Origin: Desulfuromonas acetexigens | GTDB lineage: Bacteria; Desulfobacterota; Desulfuromonadia; Desulfuromonadales; Trichloromonadaceae | Direction: 5' to 3' | DNA: 64,000 nucleotides | NCBI RefSeq assembly: GCF_900111775.1 | Contig: NZ_FOJJ01000005.1 | Location: forward strand, 20,813-84,812 | Part shown: positions 8,374-18,432 of the stretch, in pieces | How positions within the stretch are numbered: the first letter of the stretch is position 1 | How the letters are laid out: each line of letters begins with the position of its first letter | Translations under genes and position numbers: made by a program | The notes under the pieces: model-generated | Told to the model about the DNA's origin: nothing | Databases searched by the model: none | What the model saw: only the letters and a program-made list of their open reading frames with translations

Positions 8374-9606
8374 TTAAAAAAACTCTCCGAACCACTCTTT
8401 CATCCGCCGGAAAACCTTGTCGAAAACATTCTCCTGACCGATGCTGAAATTCTTGGTCTGCAGGTTCTTGCTGCCGTATCTCACCAGGCCCACGCCGGTA
8501 GCGTAGACCGGAGAATTGACCACGTCGGAGAGCCCGCCAATGTCCCGGGGCAGGCCACGACGTACCGGCAGATTGAAGACCTGCTCGGCCAGTTCGGGCA
8601 TGCCCGGCAGGATGCAGGTGCCGCCGGTGATAACCACGCCCGAGGCGATGAGATCAGAGAACCCACTCCGCACGATTTCGCGGTTGACCAGGGTAAAGAT
8701 CTCCTCGACCCGAGGTTCGAGGATCTCCGCCAGCAGCTGTCGGGAGAGGATGCGCGGCTCGCGCCCGCCGACGGAAGGGACTTCGATCGTTTCGTCCTTG
8801 CCGACCATGGAGGTCAGGCAACAGCCGTACTGCTGCTTGATCTTCTCGGCCTCACCGACCGGGGTGCGCAAGCCGACGGCGATGTCGTTGGTCAAATGGT
8901 TGCCGCCCAGGGAAAGGACGGCGGTATGCTTGATGGCGCCGTCGACGAAGATGGCGATATCGGTGGTGCCGCCGCCGATGTCGATCATCGCCACACCCAG
9001 CTCTTTTTCGTCCGCTGACAAGACCGCTTCGGCCGAAGCGAGCTGCTCCAGGACGATGTCGGCCACGTCGCAACCGGCCCGTTGGCAGCTTTTGACGATA
9101 TTCTGGGCGCTGGCGATGGCGCCGGTGACAATGTGCACCTTGGCTTCCAGCCGGACCCCGCTCATACCGAGCGGTTCCTTGATCCCGTCCTGGTCATCGA
9201 TGATGAATTCCTGGGGGAGGATGTGAATCACCTCGCGGTCCATGGGGATGGCAATAGCCTTGGCCGCATCGATGACCCGACGCACGTCGTCGCTCGTCAC
9301 CTCGCGGTTCTTGATGGCGATCACCCCCTGGGAATTGAAGCCTTTGATGTGCCCGCCGGCGATGCCGGCGAAGACCGACTTAATTTCACAGCCGGCCATC
9401 AGTTCGGCCTCGCGAATCGACTTCTGGATCGCCTCGACGGTGCTGTCGATGTTGATCACCATCCCTTTGCGCAACCCCTTCGACGGGCTGGTGCCGATAC
9501 CGACAATATCCAGGCCGTCCTCGGTCAGATTACCGATGATCGCACAGATCTTGGTGGTGCCGATGTCAAGACCGACAATCAAATTGTCTCCTCTTCTGCT
9601 GCTCAT
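8374..9606 (-). CDS. ftsA: Cell division protein FtsA
   Basis: A 410-residue actin/Hsp70-fold ATPase that tethers FtsZ to the membrane. Phosphate-1 motif LIVGLDIGTTKICAIIG is at the very N-terminus, phosphate-2 is VAMIDIGGGTTDIAIF (about 205-220), and the adenosine motif SGVVITGGTCILPG is near 330. The last residues (VFRRMKEWFGEFF) form the expected amphipathic membrane-targeting helix. The start is the ATG at 9606 with GGGAG upstream; an upstream in-frame extension to 9669 overlaps ftsQ and is not part of the family. It follows ftsQ by 22 bp. Confidence 0.97.
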   Translation of the reverse strand: MSSRRGDNLIVGLDIGTTKICAIIGNLTEDGLDIVGIGTSPSKGLRKGMVINIDSTVEAIQKSIREAELMAGCEIKSVFAGIAGGHIKGFNSQGVIAIKNREVTSDDVRRVIDAAKAIAIPMDREVIHILPQEFIIDDQDGIKEPLGMSGVRLEAKVHIVTGAIASAQNIVKSCQRAGCDVADIVLEQLASAEAVLSADEKELGVAMIDIGGGTTDIAIFVDGAIKHTAVLSLGGNHLTNDIAVGLRTPVGEAEKIKQQYGCCLTSMVGKDETIEVPSVGGREPRILSRQLLAEILEPRVEEIFTLVNREIVRSGFSDLIASGVVITGGTCILPGMPELAEQVFNLPVRRGLPRDIGGLSDVVNSPVYATGVGLVRYGSKNLQTKNFSIGQENVFDKVFRRMKEWFGEFF

Positions 9607-9628
9607 ATCACTCCCTTCCCCCTGGATG

Positions 9629-10480
9629 CTAACCCTTGCGGGTGATCCCGGTTTCCACTTTGACAACAATCCGGTCGATGACGTTCAGATCGATATATTT
9701 GAGAGCCCGCAAGCGCGGCTTGAGTTCCGCGTAAATGCGTTCCAGGTGATCCAGCTTGGCGCCGTAGTTTCCGTCGCCCATGCGTACCGGCACCCCGCCG
9801 GCACAGGTATACAAAACGATTTCCCCTGTTTGGTCAAGGTGAATTTCCGAAACATCCTGCAGTCCGAAAATCCGTCTGCCCGTCAGTTCCCCGACCAACC
9901 CCACCATCTCCTTCAGACTGCTTTGCGCCTCTTCCGGTTTCTCCAGCAGGTCCTTGCGCTCCAGGCCGGTGATGACGGGGAAGTCGAGGCTGTCGTCGGC
10001 TTCGAGAACTTTGAAAATCTCGCCGTCGCCATCGACATAATAGAGATAGTCGAGATTGATGACCGCTTTCGGGCTGCGTTCCTCGACCTTGATGACCACC
10101 GTTCGCGGGAAGAGCCGCCGTACTTCGGCGCTCTTGACCCAAGGGTTCTCCTCGATCTTCCGACCGATGCGGGGAAGGTCGAGCTCAAAGATGTTGTGCC
10201 CGAGGCGCACATCGGAAAGGGCGGCGATCTCCTCTGCGGTCACCCGGGATTCGTTCTCGACGCGAACCTCGCTCACCTTGAAATAGCGGGAATCGAAGAG
10301 CGATTTAGCCATCAGTCCGCCGCCAGCAACAATCAGCACCAGGCTGACCGTCGCTGCCGTGACATAAAAAATCTTGCGAAAGAGACCGGCCCAGTCGCGG
10401 GGAGGCCGAGGCGGCCGCTTCGGCTTGAGCCTCCGGTTGCTCTTGACCTTGGCATTCTTCGCTGGCTTGAAATCGCGCAT
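9629..10480 (-). CDS. ftsQ: Cell division protein FtsQ
   Basis: A bitopic membrane protein of 283 residues. A very basic cytoplasmic tail (KSNRRLKPKRPPRPPR) is followed by one transmembrane helix (IFYVTAATVSLVLIVAG, about residues 34-55), then the POTRA domain (YFKVSEVRVENESRVTAEEI) and the beta domain. FtsQ links early and late divisome proteins through FtsL/FtsB. I use the ATG at 10480 (MRDFKPAKN), which leaves 16 bp after the ddl stop; a longer form starting within ddl would add residues not typical of the family. Confidence 0.93.
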   Translation of the reverse strand: MRDFKPAKNAKVKSNRRLKPKRPPRPPRDWAGLFRKIFYVTAATVSLVLIVAGGGLMAKSLFDSRYFKVSEVRVENESRVTAEEIAALSDVRLGHNIFELDLPRIGRKIEENPWVKSAEVRRLFPRTVVIKVEERSPKAVINLDYLYYVDGDGEIFKVLEADDSLDFPVITGLERKDLLEKPEEAQSSLKEMVGLVGELTGRRIFGLQDVSEIHLDQTGEIVLYTCAGGVPVRMGDGNYGAKLDHLERIYAELKPRLRALKYIDLNVIDRIVVKVETGITRKG

Positions 10481-10496
10481 AGGTTCCCGCTCTCCG

Positions 10497-11432
10497 TCAG
10501 GACTTCCCGACCCGCGCTCCGTCAAGGATGCGCTGGACAAGTTCGCCAAAGGAGATGTCGGCGTGCCGTGCCGCTTTCGGCAAGAGGCTGGTTTCGGTCA
10601 TGCCGGGGATGGTGTTGACTTCCAGGCAGAAAAACTCCCCTTGCTCTTCCCGAACCATGAAGTCGATGCGCGCCGCCCCTTCGCAGCCAATCGCCCGGTA
10701 GGCGGCGACCGCCGCCTCTTGCAAGCGGGCTTGCAGAGCGCCGTCGAGGGGAGCGGGGAGCAGGTATTCGGTCTGTCCCACCGTGTATTTGGCGTGATAG
10801 TCGTAAAATCCACCTTTGGGCACGACCTGGATAATGGGCAGAGCCTCGCCGGCCAACACCCCCACGGTGACTTCAGCGCCGGCGATGAACTCCTCGATCA
10901 GGATCAGTTCGTCGTGCCGGAGGGCGGCGGCGATGCCGGCAGCCAATTCGTCGCGGTCGCGGACGATGCTGATGCCGATGGTCGAGCCTTCGCGGGCGGG
11001 CTTCACCACCAGCGGGAAGTTGTGGCAGCCGTTGAGCAGCAGTTCCAGATCCTCACCGCGCCGGTAAGTGCAAAAATCGGGGGTCGGCAACTGGTGATAG
11101 CGCAGCAGTTTCTTGGTCGTCACCTTATCCATGGCGACACTCGACGCCAGGACCCCGCTGCCGGTGTAGGGAATGCCGAGCATCTCAAGCAGGCCCTGCA
11201 CTGTGCCGTCCTCGCCAAAACGCCCGTGCAGGGCGATAAAGGCAACCTCGATGCGCTCCTGCGCCAGGCGCGCGGGCAGATCGCGCCCGGCATCGATGGC
11301 CACCGCCAGGTAACCGGACTCCAAAAGGGCGTTCAATACCGCCTTGCCGGTACGCAACGAGACCTCCCGTTCGGCCGAGAGTCCGCCCATGAGTACACCG
11401 ATGGTCTTTTCCTGAAGTTCCTCGCGGGTCAT
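10497..11432 (-). CDS. ddl: D-alanine--D-alanine ligase
   Basis: A 311-residue ATP-grasp enzyme that joins two D-alanines for the peptidoglycan pentapeptide. Visible: IGVLMGGLSAEREVSL at the N-terminus, the glycine-rich loop PAREGSTIGIS, and the metal/substrate region FFCLEVNTIPGMTETSL with the family E and N ligands. Length matches DdlB. Situated between murB and ftsQ as in many dcw clusters; 38 bp gap to murB. Confidence 0.96.
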   Translation of the reverse strand: MTREELQEKTIGVLMGGLSAEREVSLRTGKAVLNALLESGYLAVAIDAGRDLPARLAQERIEVAFIALHGRFGEDGTVQGLLEMLGIPYTGSGVLASSVAMDKVTTKKLLRYHQLPTPDFCTYRRGEDLELLLNGCHNFPLVVKPAREGSTIGISIVRDRDELAAGIAAALRHDELILIEEFIAGAEVTVGVLAGEALPIIQVVPKGGFYDYHAKYTVGQTEYLLPAPLDGALQARLQEAAVAAYRAIGCEGAARIDFMVREEQGEFFCLEVNTIPGMTETSLLPKAARHADISFGELVQRILDGARVGKS

Positions 11433-11469
11433 AATTTTTCCTTATCCATGCCGGTTCACTTTCGGTCGC

Positions 11470-12375
11470 TCAGCGATCCTCGCCGACAATTTTGACTTCC
11501 GTTTCCAACTCGATGCCGCTTTGTCTGCGGACCTGGTCGCGAATCCGTTCGATCAGCCGCAAGATATCCCCGGCGCAAGCGGTTTTTGTGGTGACGATAA
11601 AATTGCTGTGCCGCTCGGCGACCTGCGCTCCACCTTCGACGGCGCCGCGCATCCCGGCGGCGTCGATCAGTCGCCAGGCGGAGGCCCCGGGGGGATTCTT
11701 GAAGACCGAGCCGGCATTCGCTCCGCCGACCCGTTGGGCCGCCGCCCGCTCGGCCAGGCGCCCGGCAAAGGCCGCGGCGAGCGCTCGGGGATCGCCCGGG
11801 TGCAGGCGTAGTCGCGCTTCGCTGATGATCTGCCCCGCGCCCACCGCCGAAGAGCGGTAGCCGAAAGCCAATCGGTCCCGGCTCCAGACTTCCGGCCCTT
11901 CCGGCCCGACCAGGGTCGCCCCTTCGACCACGTCAGCCAGCTGCTGACCACCAGCCCCGGCGTTCATGACGACCCCGCCGCCGACCGTGCCGGGAATCCC
12001 CGCCAGCCCTTCCAGCCCGGCCATTCCGCGCTCGACAGCGGCGCGGATCAGGGTCATCAGCGGCAAGCCCGCCCCGGCCGTCACCCGGCCGTCATCGCTG
12101 ATTTCGAGCCGGCGCAGCCGGGTCGGATGGAGAACCGCACCCCGAATGCCGCCGTCTTTCACCAGCAGATTGCTCCCCGCGCCGACCGTCAGCCAGGGGC
12201 AGCGGGCAGCGGCTAGAATTCGCAGGGTTTCACCAAGATCCTCGCCGTCGGCCGGTTCGATGAAGAGATCGGCCGGCCCGCCCACCCGCCAGGTGGTATG
12301 CCGGCTCATCGGCTCGTCCCGCAGAACCCGCCCGCGCAGCTCGCGCTGAAGTTGCTCGAAGAGCACGTCGATCAT
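11470..12375 (-). CDS. murB: UDP-N-acetylenolpyruvoylglucosamine reductase MurB
   Basis: A 301-residue FAD enzyme reducing UDP-GlcNAc-enolpyruvate to UDP-MurNAc with NADPH. Motifs: HTTWRVGGPADLF and TVGAGSNLLVKDGGIRG for FAD binding, AGIPGTVGGGVVMNAGA, the catalytic region NAGSVFKNPPG containing the proton-donating serine, and the C-terminal HSNFIVT. The GGA(G)SVFKNP pattern and length are those of the type II MurB group. It begins 4 bp after the murC stop, so the two are translationally close. Confidence 0.96.
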   Translation of the reverse strand: MIDVLFEQLQRELRGRVLRDEPMSRHTTWRVGGPADLFIEPADGEDLGETLRILAAARCPWLTVGAGSNLLVKDGGIRGAVLHPTRLRRLEISDDGRVTAGAGLPLMTLIRAAVERGMAGLEGLAGIPGTVGGGVVMNAGAGGQQLADVVEGATLVGPEGPEVWSRDRLAFGYRSSAVGAGQIISEARLRLHPGDPRALAAAFAGRLAERAAAQRVGGANAGSVFKNPPGASAWRLIDAAGMRGAVEGGAQVAERHSNFIVTTKTACAGDILRLIERIRDQVRRQSGIELETEVKIVGEDR

Positions 12376-12379
12376 TCCA

Positions 12380-13750
12380 CTAGCGATCCTTGAGCAGTCG
12401 GATCAGGCTTTCCCCGACCTTCCAGACATCCCCGGCACCGAGGGTGATGACAATATCCCCGGGTTGAACCGCCGCCATCAGATGCGCTGTAAGCAGATCG
12501 CGATCGCCGACGTAATGGGCATTTTTATGGCCGTGTCCGGCCACTTTCTGGGCCAGCAGCTCGGCACTCACCCCTTCGATCGGTGCCTCACCCGCCGCAT
12601 AGATGTCGGTGACAAGAAGGTAATCGCACTGGTAGAAGGCGGTGGCGAAGTCTTCCATCAGAAACTTGGTGCGGCTGTAGCGATGCGGCTGGAAGACCGC
12701 CACCACCCGCCGTTGCCAGCCAGCACGGGCGGCCGCCAAGGTCGCCTTGATCTCCGTCGGATGATGACCGTAGTCGTCGACGACCATGACATCCTGATCG
12801 TACTTGATCTGGAAGCGCCGCTGCACGCCGCCGAAATCCTTGAAACCTTCGCTGATGACGGCAAAGTCCAGCCCCAGCTCCATGGCCACGGCCACCACCG
12901 AGAGGGCGTTGAGAACGTTATGCCGGCCCGGCATGCGGAAGGAGATCCGGCCCAGGGACTCACCCCGTTTAACCACGTCAAAAGCGGTGCCGCCGGCCTC
13001 ATGGACGATGTTGATCGCCTGATAGTCGGCCTGGTTTTGCAGCCCGTAGGTGGTGAAACGCTTTTTCACCCGGGGGATGATCTCCTGGATGTTGGCATCG
13101 TCAAGACAAAGGACCGCCAGTCCGTAAAATGGCACCTTGTTGATGAAATCGACGAAGATGTCCTTGATCTCGTCCAGGCCGCTGTAATAGTCGAGATGAT
13201 CGGCGTCGATGTTGGTGACGACGGCGATGGTCGGCGACAGGTGCAGAAAGGACCCGTCCGACTCGTCGGCCTCGGCCACCAGGAACTTGCCCTGACCAAG
13301 CTTGGCGTTGGAACCGAGGGAATCGAGCTTGCCGCCGATCACCGCGGTCGGGTCGATACCGCCGTGGGAGAGAACCGTCGCCACCATGCTGGTGGTGGTG
13401 GTCTTGCCATGGGTGCCGGCCACAGCGATGCCGTACTTCATGCGCATCAGCTCGGCCAGCATCTCGGCCCGGGGGATGACGGGAATCAGCCGGCGCTGGG
13501 CTTCGAGGACCTCGGGGTTGTCGGCCTTGACCGCCGTCGAGGTCACCACCACGTCGGCCTCGCCGATATTTTCCGGCAGATGGCCATAGGCGATGCGCCC
13601 GCCCAGGGAGGTGAGTCGGCGGGTGATGTCCGACTCGCGCAGGTCCGAACCGGAGACCTGGTAGCCGAGATTGAGCAGGACCTCGGCGATGCCGCTCATG
13701 CCGATGCCGCCGATACCGACGAAGTGAATGGTGCGAATTTTTCCGTACAT
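12380..13750 (-). CDS. murC: UDP-N-acetylmuramate--L-alanine ligase MurC
   Basis: A 456-residue Mur ligase adding L-Ala to UDP-MurNAc. The N-terminal Rossmann start is [18 protein letters not shown], the ATP loop is [14 protein letters not shown] (about 110), followed by the family segments [10 protein letters not shown] and the C-terminal [10 protein letters not shown] and QPHRYSRT, which are specific for MurC. It follows murG by 62 bp. Confidence 0.97.
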   Translation of the reverse strand: MYGKIRTIHFVGIGGIGMSGIAEVLLNLGYQVSGSDLRESDITRRLTSLGGRIAYGHLPENIGEADVVVTSTAVKADNPEVLEAQRRLIPVIPRAEMLAELMRMKYGIAVAGTHGKTTTTSMVATVLSHGGIDPTAVIGGKLDSLGSNAKLGQGKFLVAEADESDGSFLHLSPTIAVVTNIDADHLDYYSGLDEIKDIFVDFINKVPFYGLAVLCLDDANIQEIIPRVKKRFTTYGLQNQADYQAINIVHEAGGTAFDVVKRGESLGRISFRMPGRHNVLNALSVVAVAMELGLDFAVISEGFKDFGGVQRRFQIKYDQDVMVVDDYGHHPTEIKATLAAARAGWQRRVVAVFQPHRYSRTKFLMEDFATAFYQCDYLLVTDIYAAGEAPIEGVSAELLAQKVAGHGHKNAHYVGDRDLLTAHLMAAVQPGDIVITLGAGDVWKVGESLIRLLKDR

Positions 13751-13812
13751 ATCAAAACCTGTGATGGGTGATTAGTGATTGGTTAAATCCATCTTCGTCT
13801 TTTCCGAACCAC

Positions 13813-14883
13813 TCAGCGTCTGATCGCTCGGCATTCTTCCAGGATGCGTTCGGCGGCGCCTTTTTTGCCCAGGGCCCAGGCCGATCCGGCCATATCGAGC
13901 AGCCGCTCGCGGTTTTCCAGCAGATCCCCCACCAGGTGCGCCAGGACTTCCGGGGTCATTTCGCTTTGCGGCAGCATCAGCGCTGCCCCCCGCGCCGCCA
14001 GGGCCTGGGCGTTGGCGGTCTGATGGTCGGCGGCGGCATGGGGATAGGGAATCAGGATCGCCGGGCGACCGCAGGCGGTCAGTTCCGCCAGGGTCGTCGC
14101 CCCAGCCCGACAAAGGACCAAGTGGCTTTGGGCATAGGCCGCGAGCATATCGTCGATGAAGGGCACCACCCCGGCGGCATCCCATCCCGCTTGCAGGTAG
14201 CCCGCGCGCACCGCCTCCAGATCCTCACTGCCGGTCTGATGGAGAATCCGCAGGCGACCGTTGAAGCGTTCCAGATGGGGGAGCATGGCCACCACCGCCT
14301 GATTGATCGCCCGCGCCCCGCGACTGCCGCCGAAGACGAGCAGGTGGGGTTCACCGTTGGGCAGCGGCGGGCAGTTATCCATGCCCAGGCGCAAAGGATT
14401 GCCGGTCACCACCATGCGTCCGGGTGAAAGGGGACAGTGGGTCTCATCGAAGGAGAGACAGACCCGGTCGACCCAGCGACCAAGAAGACGATTCGTCAGT
14501 CCCAGTGCGGCGTTCTGCTCATGGATCAGAGTCGGCAGTCCCAAGAGTTTGGCGGCGAGAAGGACCGGCCCCGAGGCATAGCCACCGACCCCGACGACCA
14601 CGTCCGGACGGAATTTTTTAAGTATCTGCCGGGATTGCCAGACGCTCGTCAGCAGCCGCGGCCCCATCGCCAGTTGCCGCAGCAGCCCCTTGCCAACGAG
14701 GCCGCCGATCTTGATCGTAGCCAAAGGCAGCCCCAGCTCGGGCAGAATCCTCGCTTCGATCCCCTGGGCGGTGCCGACGAAAAGGACCTCGGCGTCGGCC
14801 TCGTTCGCCAGCAGCCGTTGTGCCAAGGCCACGGCGGGAAAGAGATGGCCACCGGTGCCGCCACCGGCCAAGAGCAGTTTCAT
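13813..14883 (-). CDS. murG: UDP-N-acetylglucosamine--MurNAc-pentapeptide transferase MurG
   Basis: A 356-residue GT-B glycosyltransferase that makes lipid II from lipid I on the inner face of the cytoplasmic membrane. The N-terminus MKLLLAGGGTGGHLFPAVAL contains the first G loop, GVGGYASGPVLLAA the second, and the C-terminal half carries LVFGGSRGARAIN and the donor-site CRAGATTLAEL. The ATG at 14883 overlaps the ftsW TGA by 4 bases (ATGA), indicating translational coupling. A longer open frame upstream belongs to ftsW's antiparallel phase and is not used. Confidence 0.97.
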   Translation of the reverse strand: MKLLLAGGGTGGHLFPAVALAQRLLANEADAEVLFVGTAQGIEARILPELGLPLATIKIGGLVGKGLLRQLAMGPRLLTSVWQSRQILKKFRPDVVVGVGGYASGPVLLAAKLLGLPTLIHEQNAALGLTNRLLGRWVDRVCLSFDETHCPLSPGRMVVTGNPLRLGMDNCPPLPNGEPHLLVFGGSRGARAINQAVVAMLPHLERFNGRLRILHQTGSEDLEAVRAGYLQAGWDAAGVVPFIDDMLAAYAQSHLVLCRAGATTLAELTACGRPAILIPYPHAAADHQTANAQALAARGAALMLPQSEMTPEVLAHLVGDLLENRERLLDMAGSAWALGKKGAAERILEECRAIRR

Positions 14884-15986
14884 CGGACCTCCCCGGGGGC
14901 ATGGCTGGAGATGTTGAGGAGAATGCCTACCGCTAAAAGCGTCGTCAGCAGGCTGGTACCGCCGTAGGAGAGAAAGGGGAGCGCCATCCCTTTGGTCGGC
15001 ACCATCCCCATGACGACGGCGATATTGACAAAGGCTTGCAGACCGAGCAGCAAGGTCATGCCGAAAGCGAGAAACCGGCCGAAATCGTCGGGCGCGAGCA
15101 AGGAAGCGCGCATCCCCCGCACAATCAGCACCAGGAACATGGCGGCCACGACGAAGACTCCGGCATAACCGAGTTCCTCGCCGATCACCGCGAAGATGAA
15201 ATCGGTATGCGCCTCGGGCAGAAAAAAGAGTTTCTGGTGGCTCTGCCCCAGTCCGTTCCCCCCAAATCCGCCGGAACCGAAGGCGATCCAGCTCTGAATG
15301 ATCTGGAAGCCGGTATCGGAAGGATCTTCCCAAGGGTTGAGAAAGGCCAGAATCCGCCGCCGCCGATAATCAACGTTCATCACCGCGTAGTAGAGCAGGG
15401 GCGCGGCGATGATGGCGATGGAAACCAGGTAGGTGAGTCGGGTCCCGGCGACCAGCAGCATGATCATCGCCACCGCCCCCATGGCCAGGGCGCTCCCCAA
15501 ATCCGGTTGCAGCAGCAGCAGCGCCAGCAGCAGGGCGAGGACGATCATGTAGGGGATAAAGCCCTTGGTCAGGCTCTTGACTTTATCTTTCTTCTTCGAC
15601 AGGGAATAGGCCATGTAGATGACCAGCCCGAGCTTGGCGACCTCGGCGGGCTGGATGGAGATCGGGCCGAGCCGGATCCAGCGTGAGGCCCCCCCGGCCT
15701 GGTTGCCGATGCCGGGAATCAGCACCAGAATCAGCAAAAAGAGGCAGAAGAAGAGGAAGGGCACGGCCAGGTGCCGCCAGTTGCGATAGTCGAAATGCAT
15801 GGCCACGGTCATGACCACAAAGCCGGCGATGGCATAGATCCCTTGACGCTTGAGAAAGTAGAAACCGTCGGCGTAGCGCTTTTCCGCCATGATCGAGGAG
15901 GCCGAGTAGACCATGACCACCCCGAAGCAGGTGAGCACCACCGCCAGCAGCAACAGCGTCGTATCGAAGCCTTTCCGGATCTCCAT
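14880..15986 (-). CDS. ftsW: Lipid II polymerase FtsW (SEDS family)
   Basis: A 368-residue polytopic SEDS protein, about ten transmembrane helices. Seen: MVYSASSIMAEKRY near the start, the helix-rich LQPDLGSALAMGAVAMIML, and the conserved periplasmic segment EAHTDFIFAVIGEELGY followed by GLQAFVNIAVVMGMVPTKG and LPFLSYGGTSLL. Its place between murD and murG identifies it as FtsW rather than RodA. It polymerises septal glycan strands together with the PBP encoded by ftsI. Confidence 0.96.
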   Translation of the reverse strand: MEIRKGFDTTLLLLAVVLTCFGVVMVYSASSIMAEKRYADGFYFLKRQGIYAIAGFVVMTVAMHFDYRNWRHLAVPFLFFCLFLLILVLIPGIGNQAGGASRWIRLGPISIQPAEVAKLGLVIYMAYSLSKKKDKVKSLTKGFIPYMIVLALLLALLLLQPDLGSALAMGAVAMIMLLVAGTRLTYLVSIAIIAAPLLYYAVMNVDYRRRRILAFLNPWEDPSDTGFQIIQSWIAFGSGGFGGNGLGQSHQKLFFLPEAHTDFIFAVIGEELGYAGVFVVAAMFLVLIVRGMRASLLAPDDFGRFLAFGMTLLLGLQAFVNIAVVMGMVPTKGMALPFLSYGGTSLLTTLLAVGILLNISSHAPGEVR

Positions 15987-15995
15987 ACGCTTTCC

Positions 15996-17345
15996 CTAGT
16001 CCGCCAGATCGAGGACGGCGCAGGCGAAACGGTCGCCGCGCTCCTCATAGTTTTTGAACATATCGAAACTGGAACATCCCGGTGAGAAAAGAACCGCCCC
16101 CCCCGCCGGCGTCAGATCCTGTGCAAGACCGACCGCCTCTTCGAGGGAGGCGGCGCGCAGGGTATGGGTCAGACTGCCGAGGGCCTGGTCGATGCGCGCG
16201 CTCGCCTGACCGATGAGAATAAGATGGGCGACCTTCGTGCGAATCAGATCGGCCAGCACCCCGTAATCCCCCCCTTTGTCCTTGCCGCCGGCGATCAAGG
16301 TTACCGGCGCGGAAAGACCGGAAAGGCTTTTCAGCACACTGCCGACATTGGTTCCCTTGGAATCGTTGTACCAGGGGACTCCGTTGAGAACTCGCACCTC
16401 CACCATACGATGGGGCAGACCGGCAAAGGCCCGCGCGGCGCCCCAGGCAACGGCGGCGGGGCAGCCTTCAAGCAACGGCGGCAGCAGCGCGGCCATGACG
16501 TTTTCCACGTTGTGCAGTCCCTTCAGGCGCAGTTCGGAAACGGGGAAGCGGGTTTCCACGCCGGCGCGCCGCCAGACGATGTGGCTGCCGTCAAAACCCA
16601 TCCCCTCGTCGAGTACCCGCGCCGAGGAAAACCACTCTTTGCGTGGACGGATGTCGCGGACGGCGTCCACCACCAAAGGATCCTCGGCATTGAGAATCGC
16701 CACATCGTCAGCGCCCATGTTTTCAAAAATACGCAGCTTGGCCGCCACATAGCTCGCCATGTCGGGATAGCGATCAAGGTGGTCCTCGGTCAAATTGAGG
16801 AGCAGGGCGTAGCGAGGACGGAAAGAAGCGATCGCCTCCAACTGGAAGGAGGAAAGTTCCGCCACCCCCCAGTCCCAGTTGCCTTCATCCACCGCTTCGA
16901 TCAGCGGGGTGCCGAGGTTGCCACCAACAAAAGTGCGCTTGCCCCAAGCCCGGAAGATCTCGCCCATGACCGTGGTCGTGGTCGACTTGCCGTTGGTGCC
17001 GGTGATCGCCGCCAGGGGCGCGGTAAATTCGTCAAAGGCGATCTCGATTTCCCCCAGCACCGGCACGCCGGCGACGCGCGCCGCCGCCACCGCCGGGACG
17101 CTCAACGGCACACCAGGGCTGACCACCACCAGATCGGCGGCACAAAAAAGGGCTTCGTTATGTCCACCCAGATCGAGAGCGACCGGCAGCCCGGCCAGGA
17201 GTTCGAGTCCTTCGATCTCTTCGCCGCGCCGCCGGTCGGAGAGGGTCGTCGCCGCACCCCGCTGGGCAAAATAAGCGCATAGAGCCAGCCCAGTACGGCC
17301 GGCGCCCACGACAATTACATTTTTTCCCCGGTAATCGCGGCGCAT
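15996..17345 (-). CDS. murD: UDP-N-acetylmuramoylalanine--D-glutamate ligase MurD
   Basis: A 449-residue Mur ligase adding D-Glu. N-terminal NAD-like fold NVIVVGAGRTGLALCAYF, ATP loop AITGTNGKSTTTTVMGEI (about 110-125), LNLTEDHLDRY, and the C-terminal NDSKGTNVGSVLKSL and IAGGKDKGGDY, all characteristic of MurD. It starts 1 bp past the mraY stop codon region, in a tightly packed operon. Confidence 0.97.
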   Translation of the reverse strand: MRRDYRGKNVIVVGAGRTGLALCAYFAQRGAATTLSDRRRGEEIEGLELLAGLPVALDLGGHNEALFCAADLVVVSPGVPLSVPAVAAARVAGVPVLGEIEIAFDEFTAPLAAITGTNGKSTTTTVMGEIFRAWGKRTFVGGNLGTPLIEAVDEGNWDWGVAELSSFQLEAIASFRPRYALLLNLTEDHLDRYPDMASYVAAKLRIFENMGADDVAILNAEDPLVVDAVRDIRPRKEWFSSARVLDEGMGFDGSHIVWRRAGVETRFPVSELRLKGLHNVENVMAALLPPLLEGCPAAVAWGAARAFAGLPHRMVEVRVLNGVPWYNDSKGTNVGSVLKSLSGLSAPVTLIAGGKDKGGDYGVLADLIRTKVAHLILIGQASARIDQALGSLTHTLRAASLEEAVGLAQDLTPAGGAVLFSPGCSSFDMFKNYEERGDRFACAVLDLAD

Positions 17346-17346
17346 A

Positions 17347-18423
17347 TTACCTCAGCTTCAGGGTCGAAAGGGCGACCAGGGCGAGAATGATGCTGATAAT
17401 CCAGAAACGCACGATGATTTTCGGTTCCGGCCAGCCCTTGAGTTCGAAATGGTGATGGATCGGGGCCATACGAAAGATCCGCTTGCCGTAGAGGCGAAAG
17501 GAGGTCACCTGAAAAATCACCGACAGTGCCTCGACCACAAAAATACCGCCGACGATCACCAGCACGATCTCCTGCTTGGTGATGACCGCGATGATCCCCA
17601 GCGCCCCACCAAGGGAAAGGCTGCCCACATCCCCCATGAAGACTTGGGCCGGATAGGTGTTGAACCAGAGAAAACCGAGCCCCGCTCCGACCATCGCTCC
17701 ACAGAGCACGGCGAGTTCACCGGCCCCCTGCACGCTGCTGATCTGCAGGTATTCCGCGAGCCGGGCGTTACCGGCCATATAGGCGAAGAGCAGATAGGTG
17801 CCCGAGGCGATAATCATCGGGCCAATGGCGAGACCATCGAGTCCATCGGTGAGGTTCACCGCATTTCCCGACCCGACCACGACGAGCAGAGCAAAGGGGA
17901 TGTAGAAAATGCCAAGTTCGGGACGAACGCCCTTGAAGAAAGGGAAAGCCAGGGTCGTTTGAAAGGGCGGATAATAGTAGAGAGCCAGGGCCGCCAGCAA
18001 CGAAATAAACATCAACCAGAACATTTTCTTGCGGGCCGAAAGCCCATCGCTGTTCTTGTATTTGACCTTGCGGTAGTCGTCGATAAAGCCGACAACGCCA
18101 AAACCGACCGTGACCAGCAGCGTCACCCAGACATAGATGTTGGTCAGATCGGCCCAAAGCAGGGTCGGCAGGACGATGGCCAGCAGAATCAGGGTACCGC
18201 CCATGGTCGGCGTCCCCTCTTTTTTGAAATGGGACTCGGGCCCGACCTTACGGATGCTTTGGCCAATCTGCAGGCGTTGCAGCTTGTCGATCAGCCAGGG
18301 GCCAAGGATGAAGGCGATCACCAGCGCGGTGATGGTGGCATAGATCGTCCGGAAGGTAATGTAACGGAAGATGTACAGTACCGAAAATTCCGTATGTAGC
18401 GGATATAGCAGATGATACAGCAT
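17347..18423 (-). CDS. mraY: Phospho-MurNAc-pentapeptide transferase MraY
   Basis: A 358-residue integral membrane enzyme that transfers phospho-MurNAc-pentapeptide to undecaprenyl phosphate, giving lipid I. About ten membrane helices. Active-site stretches seen: [35 protein letters not shown] (the DD pair), [34 protein letters not shown], and the HHHFE histidine motif in [15 protein letters not shown]. Length is the usual one. Confidence 0.98.
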   Translation of the reverse strand: MLYHLLYPLHTEFSVLYIFRYITFRTIYATITALVIAFILGPWLIDKLQRLQIGQSIRKVGPESHFKKEGTPTMGGTLILLAIVLPTLLWADLTNIYVWVTLLVTVGFGVVGFIDDYRKVKYKNSDGLSARKKMFWLMFISLLAALALYYYPPFQTTLAFPFFKGVRPELGIFYIPFALLVVVGSGNAVNLTDGLDGLAIGPMIIASGTYLLFAYMAGNARLAEYLQISSVQGAGELAVLCGAMVGAGLGFLWFNTYPAQVFMGDVGSLSLGGALGIIAVITKQEIVLVIVGGIFVVEALSVIFQVTSFRLYGKRIFRMAPIHHHFELKGWPEPKIIVRFWIISIILALVALSTLKLR

Positions 18424-18432
18424 GCGCGGCTC